Assembly (NCBI GenBank): GCA_037903355.1
Contig: JBAJFE010000005.1
Location: forward strand, 4,568,287-4,632,286
Direction: 5' to 3'
From: Trichuris trichiura
Taxonomy: Eukaryota; Nematoda; Enoplea; Trichinellida; Trichuridae
Length of the DNA: 64,000 bases
The position numbers and the translations under genes were made by a program. The notes beneath the pieces are model-generated. The model saw only the letters and a program-made list of their open reading frames with translations, had not been told where the DNA came from and made no database searches. Below are positions 25,222 through 37,687 of the stretch, in pieces. Position 1 is the stretch's first letter; each line of letters opens with the position of its first letter.

Positions 25222-27381
25222 ATGACGTATTCAAGTTTAATAATTGATGTTTTTGTATATTTTTACTTGAAATTGTACCTGACAATTTTTCAAGTCCTTT
25301 CCAAAAACCACAGTACGCCGCTGAAGGTTTTTCTTTTCTCGACTGTTGACACTTTCAGTGCGTATATAAGCAGCAACGCCCTCAGTTAATTCCCGTTACA
25401 TGATTGTTTTAAGATAAAATTTTAAAATACAGTTTTGCAACGAAAGTATAGCTTTAATTACGATACTTACTATAAGAAGTAATAACGTGCGAAGCGTTCG
25501 TTCGCGTTTTTGTCGTGATTGTATTTCTATCTATTCTCAGAAGTTCAATTTTCGACTCGAACTTTTTCAACGAGTAATTTATTTTTGGTTTGAATCGTGC
25601 TTTCAATCCAAATGAGGTAGTTTCCATGCCGGTAACGCAAATAATTATATCGCAGTCTCTGACATTTTGCGAAAGACGTTTTAAGCCAACAATTTGCACA
25701 TTTAGGCGATCGTTCTCTACCCTGTACGCTTCGTTGAATTACGGCGTTACTTAAACCTGCTAATCAATATTCTCTATTTGAAGATTACTGTATTTTAGAT
25801 GATGGTGTAGAACGCGTTCTACATTGAAATGTGAATTTCGCTACGCACTTATTCTGTTTTATTTTTTGCTTTTATACCTAACTGCAGTGTTTCTTCACTG
25901 TTACTCTTTCTGTTATTACTGCTGGCTTCAAAATATGAACTCCTCGAAGATTTCAGACCACATTTCCGCAGGCAGCCGGCGACGGTCAGGTGCATTACTA
26001 TTGCATTATGATTATTAGGAAAAAACACAAGTTGTTCCTTCTTTGTTCCGAGCAGTGTAGAATTCATATAGTTTATGTTAGCCTCGTCGACAGGACGTTC
26101 TCTGTTTTTCCTTATGTCAGTTTTTGCCTAACGTTTCAGCAAACCGTTTTTTATTCTTAAAATTGTTTCTTAATTTTCGCAGTGCAACGTTACGTCCTCG
26201 CAAATTGTCGAACGAAGAATTCCGTTCGAAGAAACTTCAAGCCGTCGAGATGAAGTAACCAGGTGATATAGATTTTCTATTTGTTTAGTATGCAGCCGAC
26301 AGAATGCGTTTTTTTTATATCTAACATCACAATTCTCAATTAGCAACAAACGATTGGTATCTCTGAACGCCCACGTGCATACTGTAACGTTCAAAAGGCA
26401 TTTTGAGATGTTCAGGCAGCTAAAGAGAATTAGCTGCGTAAATCAACCCGTCGGCTGCAGGTGTATTTAATTTCAAGCGAAATAAACAATAATACGGTAG
26501 TAGTTTAGTAGTTTGGTAATGAACTGAATTTTTCTCTTTCGCAGGTGATTCTGCTATGACTATACGCATTGTTGTCGACATTCCACAACTTTGCGTTTAG
26601 TTTCAATAAATAAAACTCTCAGAAGTATGTCTTTACATTGTACGATGACAGATAAGGATGCTTTGTCTACTAAGATGGTTTGAAGGGCGAAAGCTGTGCT
26701 TTATAAATGCAACTATGCCGTCCTGTTAAGGAGCAGCTGATCTTCAAAACCGTCAAAGCACCCATTTGTGGTATAACGTTGTCATTTTTCCAATTAAAGC
26801 GGTAAGTTGAAGCGAATAGTTTGCTACAGTAAGAATTAAGAAGAGTAGGTACTTCAAAGCCAGTCGTCTGGACGAATTCTTAACGTTGGCCAAAAAAGTG
26901 TCTCCTTACTGCTAATGGAAGGTGAAAGTAAAAAATATTTTTCTTTCAAACGATTTACGCAAAGTCTTTGAATCAGTAATGTGCGATATGCAAAACTTTC
27001 GTTTTGTAACGCCAATACGAAAGGTTGAAAATAGTTCGACACCTTTTTAGTCGATCACAGCTCTGAAAGCATCCCTGCTTGCCACCTGCCGAAATTTCTA
27101 TTCCAAACTTTTTTTTATTTTTAATTTATCAGGGTTGTGTCCGTTTTGTAGTTTCACTGTCACAGTTATGGTAATGGGAAACTTTTTGATTTTGCTCTAT
27201 CATCACGACAATTAATTAGTTTAAATTCAGTCTCTCATCAGTAATGTGGGTAAGTAATGCGCATTGTTTTTAGGCATTTAACAAGTTTAGTCGAGGCGGA
27301 GAATTTTCACCCGTAATACAGCTTTGAGACGTTGATTCCTTGGTGAATTTTCTCCCGCGTTTAGTTTATTTATAAAATAAT
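25222..27381. other. Intergenic, 2.2 kb
   Basis: AT-rich, with only short frames of fewer than 82 codons that show no domain. I see no repeat family I recognise. It probably holds the 3' UTR of the WAP-like gene at its right end (a TTTATT at 27365-27370 reads AATAAA on the minus strand). Confidence 0.5.
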
Positions 27382-28606
27382 TCACAATGGATACATGCAT
27401 CTTTTCCCGTACCTTGATTTGCAACATATTTTTCCATACGCGCAGTCTTGATCCGTAAAACAATAGTCATTTCCTTGATATATGGGTCCGTAAACTTTCG
27501 GACAACCTCTGCTACCTAAATGAATTGTCATTCATCAAACAAAAATAATTTTAATCGTTTCGAAGTATTACAATTTGGAAATATATTAATTGAACGAAAG
27601 CTTACTTATTTTGACATAGCGTGCTGCCTTGCAGCAGAGTCCGTGAACGCAGTAGTAATTGAAAGGACAGTATCCACTTGGACATGTGCCGTAAGGCGCT
27701 GATCCATCTGGGCACCCACGCATTCCAAACGCTGGAAATAATATCCTTTATTCATTTAGCACATATTTTCTATGGATGAACGCTAACTACAGGATTTAAT
27801 TCATAAACTGGCAGTATGATTAGCCACCTTTTCAAGAAAAACAAAGTATGCAAAGCAGTTTTTCAGTTTCGATTATTTGCAGTTGAAAGTTATTTACTAA
27901 TGTCGGGCAATTTGTGTACCGTTTTAAAAATGTTCGCGAAATAGGTGGATGAACTGGTAAAGCACGTTTGAATGACGTCTCGTTTGGTAGTTGTGAAGGT
28001 AAACATGTTTAGCCTAGCGGTTGCCTATTGGTTTTAATGCTAAACGATTTTGACATCTTACCTGGACGGCCGCATGTTGGACACGATCCAATAGCACTGT
28101 ATCTTCTTGATCGGCAACACCAACCCATGTAGCAATAAAAGCCTCTGGGACAAAAACCGCGAGGACAATGCTGAATTGGACTGAAACCATCCGGGCATAC
28201 TAAAACATTATTGTACCGATCAATACGAGCATGTTTAAGCACCTTCGCTTTTGCATAAGTATGCCTGTAGATTGCAAGTGAAGTTAATTGAATGCCTAAC
28301 TTTGTTTTTAATTTGCGTTTGTTTTAAACATGTATTTTTCCATCCACTATACTTTACTCTCTCTCTCTTTCTCATAAGTAAATAACAATAGTTCCTCAAA
28401 CAAATAACTTTGCTGCACTTGAGAAAATAAAGCGAATTGTTCGATTCAATAGCGTTAAGAAATTTCCAATGCTTAGTGATTCTCAAGGAGTAACAGATTT
28501 ACTTACTCATTCCTTGCGTTGGCAAAGTGATGAATAAAATTAAAAAGGTTGCTGTTGTAAAGATGATCGCGCGCTGCTCCATTGATAGATTCTGTTTCCT
28601 TTGCAT
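27382..28606 (-). CDS. Secreted cysteine-rich protein with C-terminal WAP-like domain
   Basis: Four exons from high to low: 28507-28582 (or from an in-frame Met at 28606), 28062-28199, 27606-27731, 27382-27515; 157-165 aa. Exon 1 is a signal peptide (AIIFTTATFLILFITLPTQG). Exons 2 and 3 each encode a similar Cys-rich module: CPDG..P..CP.G.CP..YYC..G.CC. Exon 4 has the WAP four-disulfide pattern, CPKVYGP..CFTDQDCAYGKICCK....CMYP, up to the stop. Each module sits on its own exon with the same phase (1), as in proteins built by exon shuffling. A likely extracellular inhibitor, antimicrobial or cuticle/matrix protein; the function is inferred and I cannot name an ortholog. The pattern of the first two modules resembles nematode Cys-rich repeats. 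Confidence 0.78.
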
Positions 28607-31427
28607 CCTTTGCAAAGTAGTTCTTTTATGGTGTTTCCTTTTTAAAACTGGTTTTTCATTTTAGATACTATCTACTTTGCATTATTGAATGTGTACGCAT
28701 GTCACCGTATGTCAACTAGTTTCCATAATGCTATGTGATGGAATGGTTCCTCGGGCAGAAGTCCATCCATCGGTGACAACAGAATTCCGTTCAACTTAAC
28801 CTAACAAGAATGAGCTATACTCAATTGTCAACGCCTTAAGGTATGTCTTCCTTATCATCACGGTTGTCAGTATTGCTAATCAATTGTTGTTGTAGTTGTT
28901 AATTTGATATTGTTAATTCCATCAAAACAGGGCATCCAGAGGGGGCGTTAGCAAAATGGTATCCCAGTTAAACTTTTTCCTTGCTGACGTTTCGTACTTT
29001 CAACGTTTATGTATGCGTGTGTGAATCGCGGGGGTGTCTGTTTCCAGTAGAATTCAAGTTGACGTTTTATTGAGCAGCTCAGAAAAATTAGGTTTCTAAT
29101 AAAAATAATCGTCTTGCAGGAAGTTCTCATTTGACCTCAGAAATGTGTTGATTTTTGACAAACAGTGGATGCAACGTAAGAGTTTGTAACTGTGCCATTC
29201 GCGTAATGAGTACGACATTTTTTCCTTTCGTTTTCTAGATCTTTAGTAAGAAAAAGTTTAAATTTGAAATGCTGATCAGGTGATAGCCAATAATTGGACG
29301 TATAAAGCCACTATATCTCTGATACTGTGCAGAATGTCAATAAGAATAAAAGTTTACGTTCGATTAGAAGGATTATTAGATTTTGCTGTTGTAATCACGA
29401 AGCAGTTTTTAACATGCCATCTCAGCATAAAATGGAACTTATTCATATAGGTAAAATGACTTACTGTAACTTGATTACATCCTAACAAATAAGATGAAAA
29501 AGTAGAAAGCTATTGCGCTTCTTTCGCGCTCAGTCGTTTGAATTGAAAAGATTGATTAATCTGGAAAGTTACTCAGTTTTTGTTAATTGCCATTTGCTGA
29601 AGGATGAACATAAAATTTTCAAATATTTTTTTGTCAAGTTGCATCAAAGCAGCAAGGCTTTCTTCAACTGAAATTATTATACAGAGTTGCTGTTAAAATT
29701 TTATTGCATTTTGGGCATTTATTAATAATAGCACTACAACGAATCGGCTTGACTTCAACGTAGAAGGCTCGCGCAAAATGTTAAAGTTGCTCTAACGACG
29801 CTTCTGTAAATATTCTTGTATGTGAGTGCATGCTAACTCTGCGAAGAATGCTTTTCGTTTGTTATACAATATCCGAACTGTAAAAGAGTTCTCCACGGTT
29901 AATATTATTGTTTTGAGGAAAACGTTTTCTGTAGTTTTTGTTTTTGTTTGAGATATATTTTCTTACTAAGATTTATTAGCGAAAGATCTCATCGTATTTT
30001 CATTTGCAAAGTTAGCTGTTGTGTCTTGCCTCGAAAGGCAGTTTAAGTTTACCAAAGCCTTAACAGCGATTCACTTTTAAAGTAGAACAAAAGGCATTGC
30101 CAGTAACGAAATGCAGATTAAGTTTTGTCGTAACGCATTAAGCGCTGATAGATGAAGAGATTTAAAAGTAACATACAATTGCCATAAATAGCAAAATATA
30201 ATTAAATCACTTAAGGCCTTTTGCCGCGTTTGAAAGTGACATGCTGACGTTTGCTGAATTTGGTGACGCTTTGTGCAACGCTTAACGAAAAAATTTGCGT
30301 TTACTTCTTCTTTTATTGAACGCTTATAAGCCAGTCGACTTTTCTGTAAGTGAAGTACTATTAACAACATTTATTTCAAAAGAAAAGTTATGAATGTTTT
30401 TCCATTGTTTATCAGAAAGAGGAAAATATTGGCGCTGATTCTTATTATTTCTATTGCTCTTGTCCACAGTGTCAATTGACGATACCTACAAATGGCCTTG
30501 GCAATTTGCTCTTCAATTTTTTCTGTGCTAATGACAAGGCAAACATTGCTCAAAAGCTTCAAGTATGCTGATCGTGATTTAAGTTTTATCAGGCCAAGTT
30601 CTTAAAAAAGTTATAAAGAATGAGGATGAGAGAGAGTACAAGTGCGTCATGCTAATAAATTTTTATTGCTATGATGACGGCACGCCCGTTTAATGTAGAA
30701 ACAAAGATAATGAAAACATAGAGCTTTCGAGTCTGTTTCAATCTTTATCAGCGTGCAAAAAGGAAGAAAGAGACGCAGGCACACAGACCAGAACAAGACT
30801 AAGAACAGCAATATTAACGTGTAGTTTGAACAGCCAAAGTAATGATTCCATTTCTGACTTCTTAACGAGCGACACTTCGCAAGTTTTATTAATCCCATCC
30901 AAATGTAACTCTCACTTCCATACCAAAATTTTCTTTTGTTTTCCAAAACTTAAAACGCCCTGCTGAGCATATAATTATTCGTTTCAACTGGTTCGAACAA
31001 CAAACAGCACATTCCGCTGCCGCAAATGAGTTTATGCATACTTATCTAACTTTGCCACAATCGACCTCACGCTTTCACTACCTGCTATTGATCATAAGAC
31101 AATCGCCAATTGTTAAGGCGTAATCTAGCATAGAAGAAAAGAGTTGAACCAGATATTGGACCTTTGAAACAATGAAATGAAAAATTTCATCATTTGCCAA
31201 TCTTAAAAGCGCAACCGTTAATAGGACATTTGAGTAGATCGTCTCCGCAAGAATGAAAACATTTCTCGCCGTTACAAAACCTCTGTAATCTTGTTAAGAG
31301 ATTGGCAGTTCTAAAAAGAATTAACAAATACCATAATGCAATTCAGACTTCTTTTAATCCTAACTGCACAGAAACCAGTTTAGAGTTTAACCATTCGAAC
31401 CTAACCAATTGTAGGTAAAAGTAGCTG
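28607..31427. other. Gene-free AT-rich DNA, 2.8 kb
   Basis: I see only frames below 100 codons with biased, low-complexity composition and no family features. No clear repeat structure is visible by eye. The left end should hold the promoter of the WAP-like gene. Confidence 0.5.
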
Positions 31428-31750
31428 ATGAAAATGTGATTTCTTCGTACGGGACCGTATATTTTCATAATGCAAAGGTTTTATTACGGAGTAGTTCCCG
31501 TTTTAATGCGCGTAACTCCGGAGCTTTCGGGTCGACCGGGGCCCGTCTTCAGCGGTTGTGATTTATGGGTATTTATGTGATATATATGTGATCTAAATAA
31601 ATATAGATATTTACAACTTTAGACCGCTGATGACGGGTCTCGAATGACCCGGAAGCTCCGGAGTATCTTTTATATACATAAACGGGAACCGATCCGTAAT
31701 AAAGTTTTTTCATTATGAAAATATATGGTCCCGTACCAAGACACCACATA
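31428..31750. repeat. Inverted pair of Penelope-like element ends (palindrome)
   Basis: The left arm (about 31428-31560) reads as the reverse complement of the right arm (about 31617-31750), around a spacer of about 57 bp rich in AT. The shared end sequence contains tcgtacgggaccgtat / atatggtcccgtacc, a ttattacggagt / atccgtaataaa block and a CTCCGGAG palindrome. It also carries a hammerhead-like core. Related ends occur at 36.4, 39.1 and 56.1 kb. Two ends placed head to head are typical of complex Penelope-like insertions. Confidence 0.7.
31627..31664 (+). ncRNA. Hammerhead-ribozyme-like core in a retroelement end
   Basis: CTGATGA (31627-31633) is followed by a 6-bp stem CGGGTC/GACCCG with a 6-nt loop, then GAA (31652-31654) and a self-complementary CTCCGGAG. 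This matches the CUGANGA..stem II..GAA core of hammerhead ribozymes, with a stem III too short to act except as a dimer, as known for Penelope-like elements. I cannot place a native stem I partner, so activity is not shown. Confidence 0.45.
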
Positions 31751-33344
31751 TCCGCTTTCTATTGTAAGTGCCGTGTAAGCACTGTAAATTTAAACTTTAT
31801 CAACAGACTGGTTCTAAATGTGGAATTTAAACGTGCCTACAATAACGATGAAACCATTCCGAGCAAGAATGCTCAAGAAAGTCTTCGTCAGCTCGTTACG
31901 ACATAGCACTGTTAGCTCATTGCTGTTAAGATATGCAAAATTGATCTCTTCGTGCTTCGATCTTCACAAATGAAGCCAAAATAAGCGATAGAGTGCATTA
32001 CGCAAAATTTCATTTTTCCTATCAATTTTTGAAGCTCAGAAATGGTCGTGAATTTTTCGTTTTATCACGCGCTTGCTTTTCAAATATGCGCGATGTAAGG
32101 AATTTCGATTGGTCAATTTTTCATTAGAAGTAATGATTTTTTGAATAGTAAAATAGGATTTTCGTTTCACCTAATCTGTTATTCACCGGAAAACTGTGGC
32201 CGCGTCAACTGCAAGAATTATAGGCAATGCATTGCTGCTTAAGCAGTTCATCTAAGTCACAGCGTATTCAAATAGTTTTATACAACTCATTTTATAGTGT
32301 CGCCTTTATGGGAATGGTTGTTTTACCTACAGCTTTAAGCATGAAAGAGCGGATGCCATTCCAACTTAAGACTTGGTGGAGCTTTAACAGAGCTCCATTG
32401 TATTCTTAGACAGTAGACGAGCGGAATACTTTTATATTGTCAAGATGGTCGTCGAATTTTAAATATCCTAATTTGTAAAGTCACTCTTCTTGTTACTGTG
32501 CATAATCGGAACACATTTTACCGTACTTAGGGACCTGAAAGCCATTGTTTTTTCTACTGTACGGCGTCAGCAAAGGGAAGTTGTAACATTGAATTTTATT
32601 CGTGCACTTTACGGGCGTCACACTACGACGACAGGTACGTTTATTATGGAATAGTAAATTTAAAAAAATATAAGTGTTAAAACTTTATTTCTCTTTAGGG
32701 AAGCAACGTGTTGGTTGAATGCTCAAATTCAAAAAGAAACGTAGCTGCTCAGACAGACAGCGTCCGCGTTGGGATGCGGCTTGTACTGAAGTAAGTTTAC
32801 AAAAATTGAAACATTCGATTAGTAGGTTACTTTTTTGCGAATAAATAAAACCCGCGTACACATTTTCAAATCTACTTGAAGTATTAAAACTATCAAAATT
32901 GAAAGTAACGGCAATGCATATATGGTTCAGAAGTTAAAAGTTTGGAAAAGGATCGTGATTAACAATGTAATCTTATCGGTTTATGCTTGCCCATGTGTAT
33001 AGGCCTCATACAGGTAGAACGTCTTTTTCTCTACAGCGATAACGAGAGATGAAGGTCGCTTTTACTTCGAATTTAAACGTTAATGTAATTATGATAAGCT
33101 TAGTAATGCTTTAATCCTTTGAAGTCACCGGTTTAGTCTTGCTGTTCTTTTTTGAAGCTAATGAAGCGTATGCACTTAATTAAGAAGAGAACGCAGTAGA
33201 TCTGCGAAATGAGTATAGAAATAGGGCGTCCTACAGCAGTTTTCGCAATATAAAGCTGATATTTTATATAGCATGCTTTGAGCATGCTCTTTGTCGAATC
33301 CATAAAACGCACATTCAGTTTCCTGCAAAGGCGCCTTTATCATA
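31751..33344. other. Gene-free DNA, 1.6 kb
   Basis: There are no supported features. Short frames near 31715-31906 and 32227-32409 show no domain. The sequence is AT-rich and probably decayed repeat, which is inference from its neighbours. Confidence 0.45.
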
Positions 33345-33475
33345 GATTGACGCAGAAGAAAAGCAGGATCTCCTGCAATAGTGACTGTCCATCGTTTTCT
33401 TGCTCAACGGTGAAAATAATTCTTCTACGAAAATGAGCATCTAGAAACTGTAGTCAAATGTCCTTGTTGCTGTTA
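33345..33475 (-). pseudogene. Penelope-like RT fragment
   Basis: On the minus strand a short stretch reads FLDAHFRRRIIFTVEQENDG. This is the conserved LN..HP.I.FT.E.E..G segment that precedes LPFLD in Penelope-type reverse transcriptases. Frames are broken on both sides. Similar fragments occur at 34.4, 38.1, 49.65 and 58.4 kb. Confidence 0.55.
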
Positions 33476-34357
33476 GAAATTATCTTGCCTAGCATAAAAG
33501 CATATTCCTTTTAGCGGAAAAGTGTACTGGTTCTTCGCTTTCACAGTAAAGAAGCTGTTTTCATTAAGAAAACGAGGAACCAGTACCCTTTTTCGCAAAT
33601 AAGAATATGCTGTCGTTGTACTTTTTCTCTTGCTTGCTGGACAAGTAATATGATTTGGAGAATAACGAGAATAACGTCAATTGGTACACTCGCGAATAGG
33701 CTTCAATTGAATCTTTACGCTTCAATTTTTTGAATTGAACGTGGGGCGATTTCAACATGACGCGGCGTTAAAATGAGACATTTGCAATTGAGCTTCAAAA
33801 GTTGCTTAGATAAACGGAATGACATCGATTAGTTGTTTCTAATATTTGCTTATTGCGTTGAGCTTTGGACGTTTCTCGCGTCCGTCAATTCCTGTTGAAT
33901 CAGCATTTACGGTAGGGTACAGTTAGCCCTGAAAACTTTATTTAATAAAAAGATATTTAAGAAAACATCTTGCATCATTCTGGACAGTGTAATAGTTGAG
34001 CCATTTTAATGATTATTTCCTCTGAATGATTAATTTAATGAAATTTGTGGAAGAACTGCTTTCTTTAAAGGTTTTCGGAAAAATGACATTTTGAAAAAAA
34101 CTTATCCCTTACCCTGCTCTACACTGCGGTAGCTGAGTCGTGTCGCAGACTGTTCCAAATGAATAATCGGCTTTACGATGTTCGTGGAAAGCTCATTTTC
34201 TTTGAAGGTCTTTTATACGTAATCAGTTTCTCATCAATAAAATTACTGTCACGTAATGCCGTTGCGCGATCTCTCATGTCTTCAAGGGTTCCTACCGTAA
34301 CGGACTGTCATAAATGACATTGGAAGATCGGATACCTTTCTAAATTATGCATCTTTT
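33476..34357. other. Gene-free DNA between RT fragments
   Basis: No supported feature. A 64-codon minus frame (33564-33758) has no recognisable content. Confidence 0.4.
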
Positions 34358-34510
34358 CTATATTGTCATTTTTATACCTTCTAGAAATGTGTTCAGCAAA
34401 GTTATGTCTACGAAAGGGAGCACACGGTTGTTTTCTTCTTCAATAGTTAAAGATATTTGCTCACGAAATGGAACATTGAGGGAACGTAGCGGAACGTCCG
34501 CGTTGTTGTG
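34358..34510 (-). pseudogene. Penelope-like RT fragment
   Basis: The minus-strand frame contains REQISLTIEEENNRVLPFVD, the same RT segment as at 33.4 kb but with the LPFxD motif retained. It is a decayed relic, with no continuous RT around it. Confidence 0.6.
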
Positions 34511-35936
34511 GGGCTCTGTACAGCGCATGTATTCCCATTGTGGATAAATCAGTTTGTCATTCATCTTTCCAATGTCGGAGGCAGAGCAATCAATCACATT
34601 TGATTTCTTAGGCAACGCGTCGGCTGTGGTCATTGAGTATCCTAATTTATTGTTCTTAAGCATCGGTCAAGTCTTTGCTTCCCTCGTAAACCAATTTTTT
34701 AAATTATGAAGGATGCTTAGTCTCTGAACCTACTTGCTTAAGCCAACGTCATAAGAGATGATTAGCGTAGCGTTTACTTCCGTATTTTGTCCACGTTTAT
34801 TCCGTTGGGAGATTGTTTATAAGGAATGATAAGCATCTTTTCTGCAGTACAGCTTTAGCATCGCATTTCCACTTCCGCTGATAAAATCAATCAAGAACTG
34901 TTTAGCAGGACCATTTGACGCTACACTAAACTTACTGAGAAAATGGACGCGTCGCTTGTGGATGAATATTTTCCGAAATCACTATTACGACGACGACGAC
35001 ATTACTTTTTTTGATTCCTAGTCTTTGTCGATTTTTTGTTTTATAACTCCGTCCAAGTTTCCTGCATAGCTTTTGGGGCGGAAACACACCTGCAACTGTC
35101 AGCTTAAAGCTACTCTTAAGTGCTCCGCTGCAACATTCAGATCTAGCAGAAAAGAAAAACATCCGAATGTTTGTGTACGTTTAAAGCGGTAAAGGTGACT
35201 GTCGTTCTCCTGTATGAGTGGAATGGCGAAAAGATGCAGCTTAGTAAGAGTTCTGTAGCGTTCAAGCACTGTTTACTTGGAATTGATATCAAGAATTGAA
35301 CAAGTCGTAGACTGAACAAAAAATGTGGAATCCTTTCTCGAATGTCGGTGAAAAAGCTGATGAGTGAGCAGTCGATGAAATCATGAAATAACAGTTTTGA
35401 AGCTAAAAGAATCCTCAACTTTTCTACGCTAAATATTTTAAAATTACAAAATACGATTAGGTTGTCGATAGCTGAACCTGCATACTTTTGTTATCGGTAT
35501 TTGATTTTAGTCGCGGTGCTAATAGACGAAGAATCGGTAATTCAACGCAAGCTGTCCCATTTTGTATCAATGTAAGATTGACATTGATAAATGCTGTGCG
35601 TTATCCAAGGCTTCGTACGAAATTGTTTAGGTGATAGTCTCGTAGTAGTTAATACTCCGTCTATCGACTATTGCTAAGTTGTTGCGTAAAGTTTCAGCTG
35701 AAAAGGCTCTTAGAATCGTTTTCACAATAGTTATCGTTCTAACTTTCATCAGTATCGCTGAGCTTGCCTATGTTTTGTTTAAAGTTTTTAAACGTATCGT
35801 GCCTTGTAGCAAGATTGTAATTTTTTTCTGTTCTTCGTCTAAGAGATTGCAATTTGGTGGTTTGTTGTTTCGTCGGTCTGATCCATAACTCTTTATAGAA
35901 CAACTACAACAGTATAAGTACTTATTGCGTAATTGA
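34511..35936. other. Probable retroelement debris without readable frames
   Basis: A minus frame at 35143-35418 contains DFIDCSLISFFTDI, faintly like the FDVxSLFTNIP motif upstream of the Penelope RT catalytic site. That would fit an upstream part of the fragment at 34.4 kb, but the match is too weak to annotate as a domain. Confidence 0.35.
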
Positions 35937-36650
35937 AGTACGGAATTTCGAACCCGTGGAAACTTTCATGAAGCGAAGTTTTCAAGAGGGCACGATTTCC
36001 GTCTTCAGCGCAAAATTAGTCTGTGCTAGTGTTCCTACTGAGCAGCTCCATTCAATTTCGTACGTAATGCCATGCGGTTATAGCCCGCAACTAAGGGTTT
36101 GTCGCTTCAGAATGTGGGACAGATATTAGGCGGTCTTTTTGAACTCTAATTGAAATTCAAGAGACTTTCCCAGTTGTTCCATCTTTCCCATAATCTAGCG
36201 ATATCGTGGAAGAATCAAGTATGGCATTGGTGTTCACTCCCTTGTAGAAAACTGCCGACGGCCGAATCTTTTATCAGTGATCTGTTCTATCAGGTTTGTT
36301 GAAAACCCCTCTTCCTTGATCGTCTTTCAGAAAACATTTAATTTTTCGGGAATAAATTCATTGTGCTGTGTTAACGTTGCACTAATATGCCTTATATAGA
36401 GTCTGCAGTGATGGCTCAGAGATAGCTTTGAAAACATAGTTCCTCTTAACGGGTGTGTGTATCAATATTATTGTACGGAAAAGCTACCCGTTCAAAAATT
36501 GTTTAATTGCGAAGCTTTCGGGTATCACCTGTCCCCGTCTTCAGCGCAGTCATTTACCTGCAAGAGACTTTCTCAGTTGGTTTTGTTGGCTCAGAGATAA
36601 TAATGTTGGAGGATCAGCTACGCATCTGAAGCATAGGTCATGCTGGATTT
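35937..36650 (-). mobile_element. Decayed Penelope-like element copy A, with an insertion
   Basis: At 35937-36010 lies a terminal sequence with the reverse-complement core cgtcttcagcg. The segments 36100-36412 and 36588-36650 are homologous to 37688-38060 (shared blocks gtcgcttcaga.t, tagcgatatc, tatcagtgat, tctttc.ga, ataaattcat, cagctac.catctgaag). The sequence is unusable as a protein. Minus orientation is assigned because the linked RT fragment at 38.1 kb reads on the minus strand. Confidence 0.55.
36425..36587 (-). mobile_element. 163-bp Penelope-like end inserted in copy A, 12-bp target duplication
   Basis: GGCTCAGAGATA occurs at 36413-36424 and again at 36588-36599. The DNA between holds a retroelement end with the hammerhead-like core in reverse complement (aagctttcgggt..ccccgtcttcagcg, about 36512-36547). 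The related copy at 37688-38060 runs through this point without the insert (ctcagaggtaataacattgg). This supports a true insertion. Confidence 0.7.
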
Positions 36651-36759
36651 GCTACAAAAGCTTTCTCCTTCTGAAAATGGATTGTTTGTAATACGAATAT
36701 TCCTTAATTTATAGGTATGCCGTTTTATCATGTTTCAAATGTTTATTATTACGAAATTC

Positions 36760-36835
36760 CTTCCATTAAAATACAAAACTTTCAATAAGATTCCATAGCT
36801 TTTGGGCCGCGCGCGACCCGTCCTCAGCAGCACTA
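36760..36835 (-). repeat. Penelope-like terminal core, decayed
   Basis: In reverse complement this reads CTGAGGACGGGTC..GGCCC AAAAGCT, fitting the CTGANGA-stem-AAAGCT consensus of the other ends in this window. Flanks are not alignable by eye. Confidence 0.5.
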
Positions 36836-37687
36836 AAATAAATGTTCTTAACATTACGAAAGTAAGTATTATAATGGTGCAGAGACTGTGGAATGCATCA
36901 CATTCTCATAGTCAGGCTCGCTGACCTGTAAGAGAAAATTGTGGATCAAAATACAATAGAAAAGAAGGCAGAGAGGTGACGCGAAAGAGTTCCGGATTTG
37001 AGGAGGAAGCTTTCCGGTGACGTTTGAGCCAGTGCGTTTTATTTTGTTTCGTAGCAAATAAAGTGCCTCGCAGAGAATGTCGACCGATAGATTGTGTATT
37101 AAGCGGGAAAGTACAATGGTTTCAGCATTTTAGGGACAGAAGGGTTAGTTTTCTCTTGCTCTGATTTATGGAAGTACAGAGTTATAACCATTTTTTCTTT
37201 TCCATTTTTTCTTTGATTACTTGTTTTAATTATTCATCCTATAGCTGGGACTCTAACAGGTTTCATGTTCAAAACGATTCTGCACATGCTATAGAACAGT
37301 GCAATTTTGTACAGCAATTTTTTCCGCACAACAAAATTTTCTTATCAGCGTTTATGGTTTTCAAAAATAGCAATAACGAGGAATCATTGTTGAGTTGTTT
37401 ATTGGCCGCGTAGGTTTAGTAATTCTTGCAGACTGAATTTTTGTTAATCATCTCGCCCCTAGTAAGCGTTTTTCATGAATGTACGTATGTAATTTTTTGT
37501 TATAATGCTCAACGTGTTAAATCGGCGAGACATTGCTCTTCAGATGAGTATATTTGAACCAGATTAAATGTTTCTTATGGCCTTTGAATTGCTCACTTAC
37601 GTTTAGTTCAGTTTCTTCTGCATAAAAGTTCGAACAGCTGCATTCAACTACCTACAAGATGCCTTAATGTTTGTCCTCCGAGATTAA
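36836..37687. other. Gene-free DNA
   Basis: No supported feature. Short frames near 36869-37057 (-) and 37168-37413 (+) show no domain. Confidence 0.4.
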
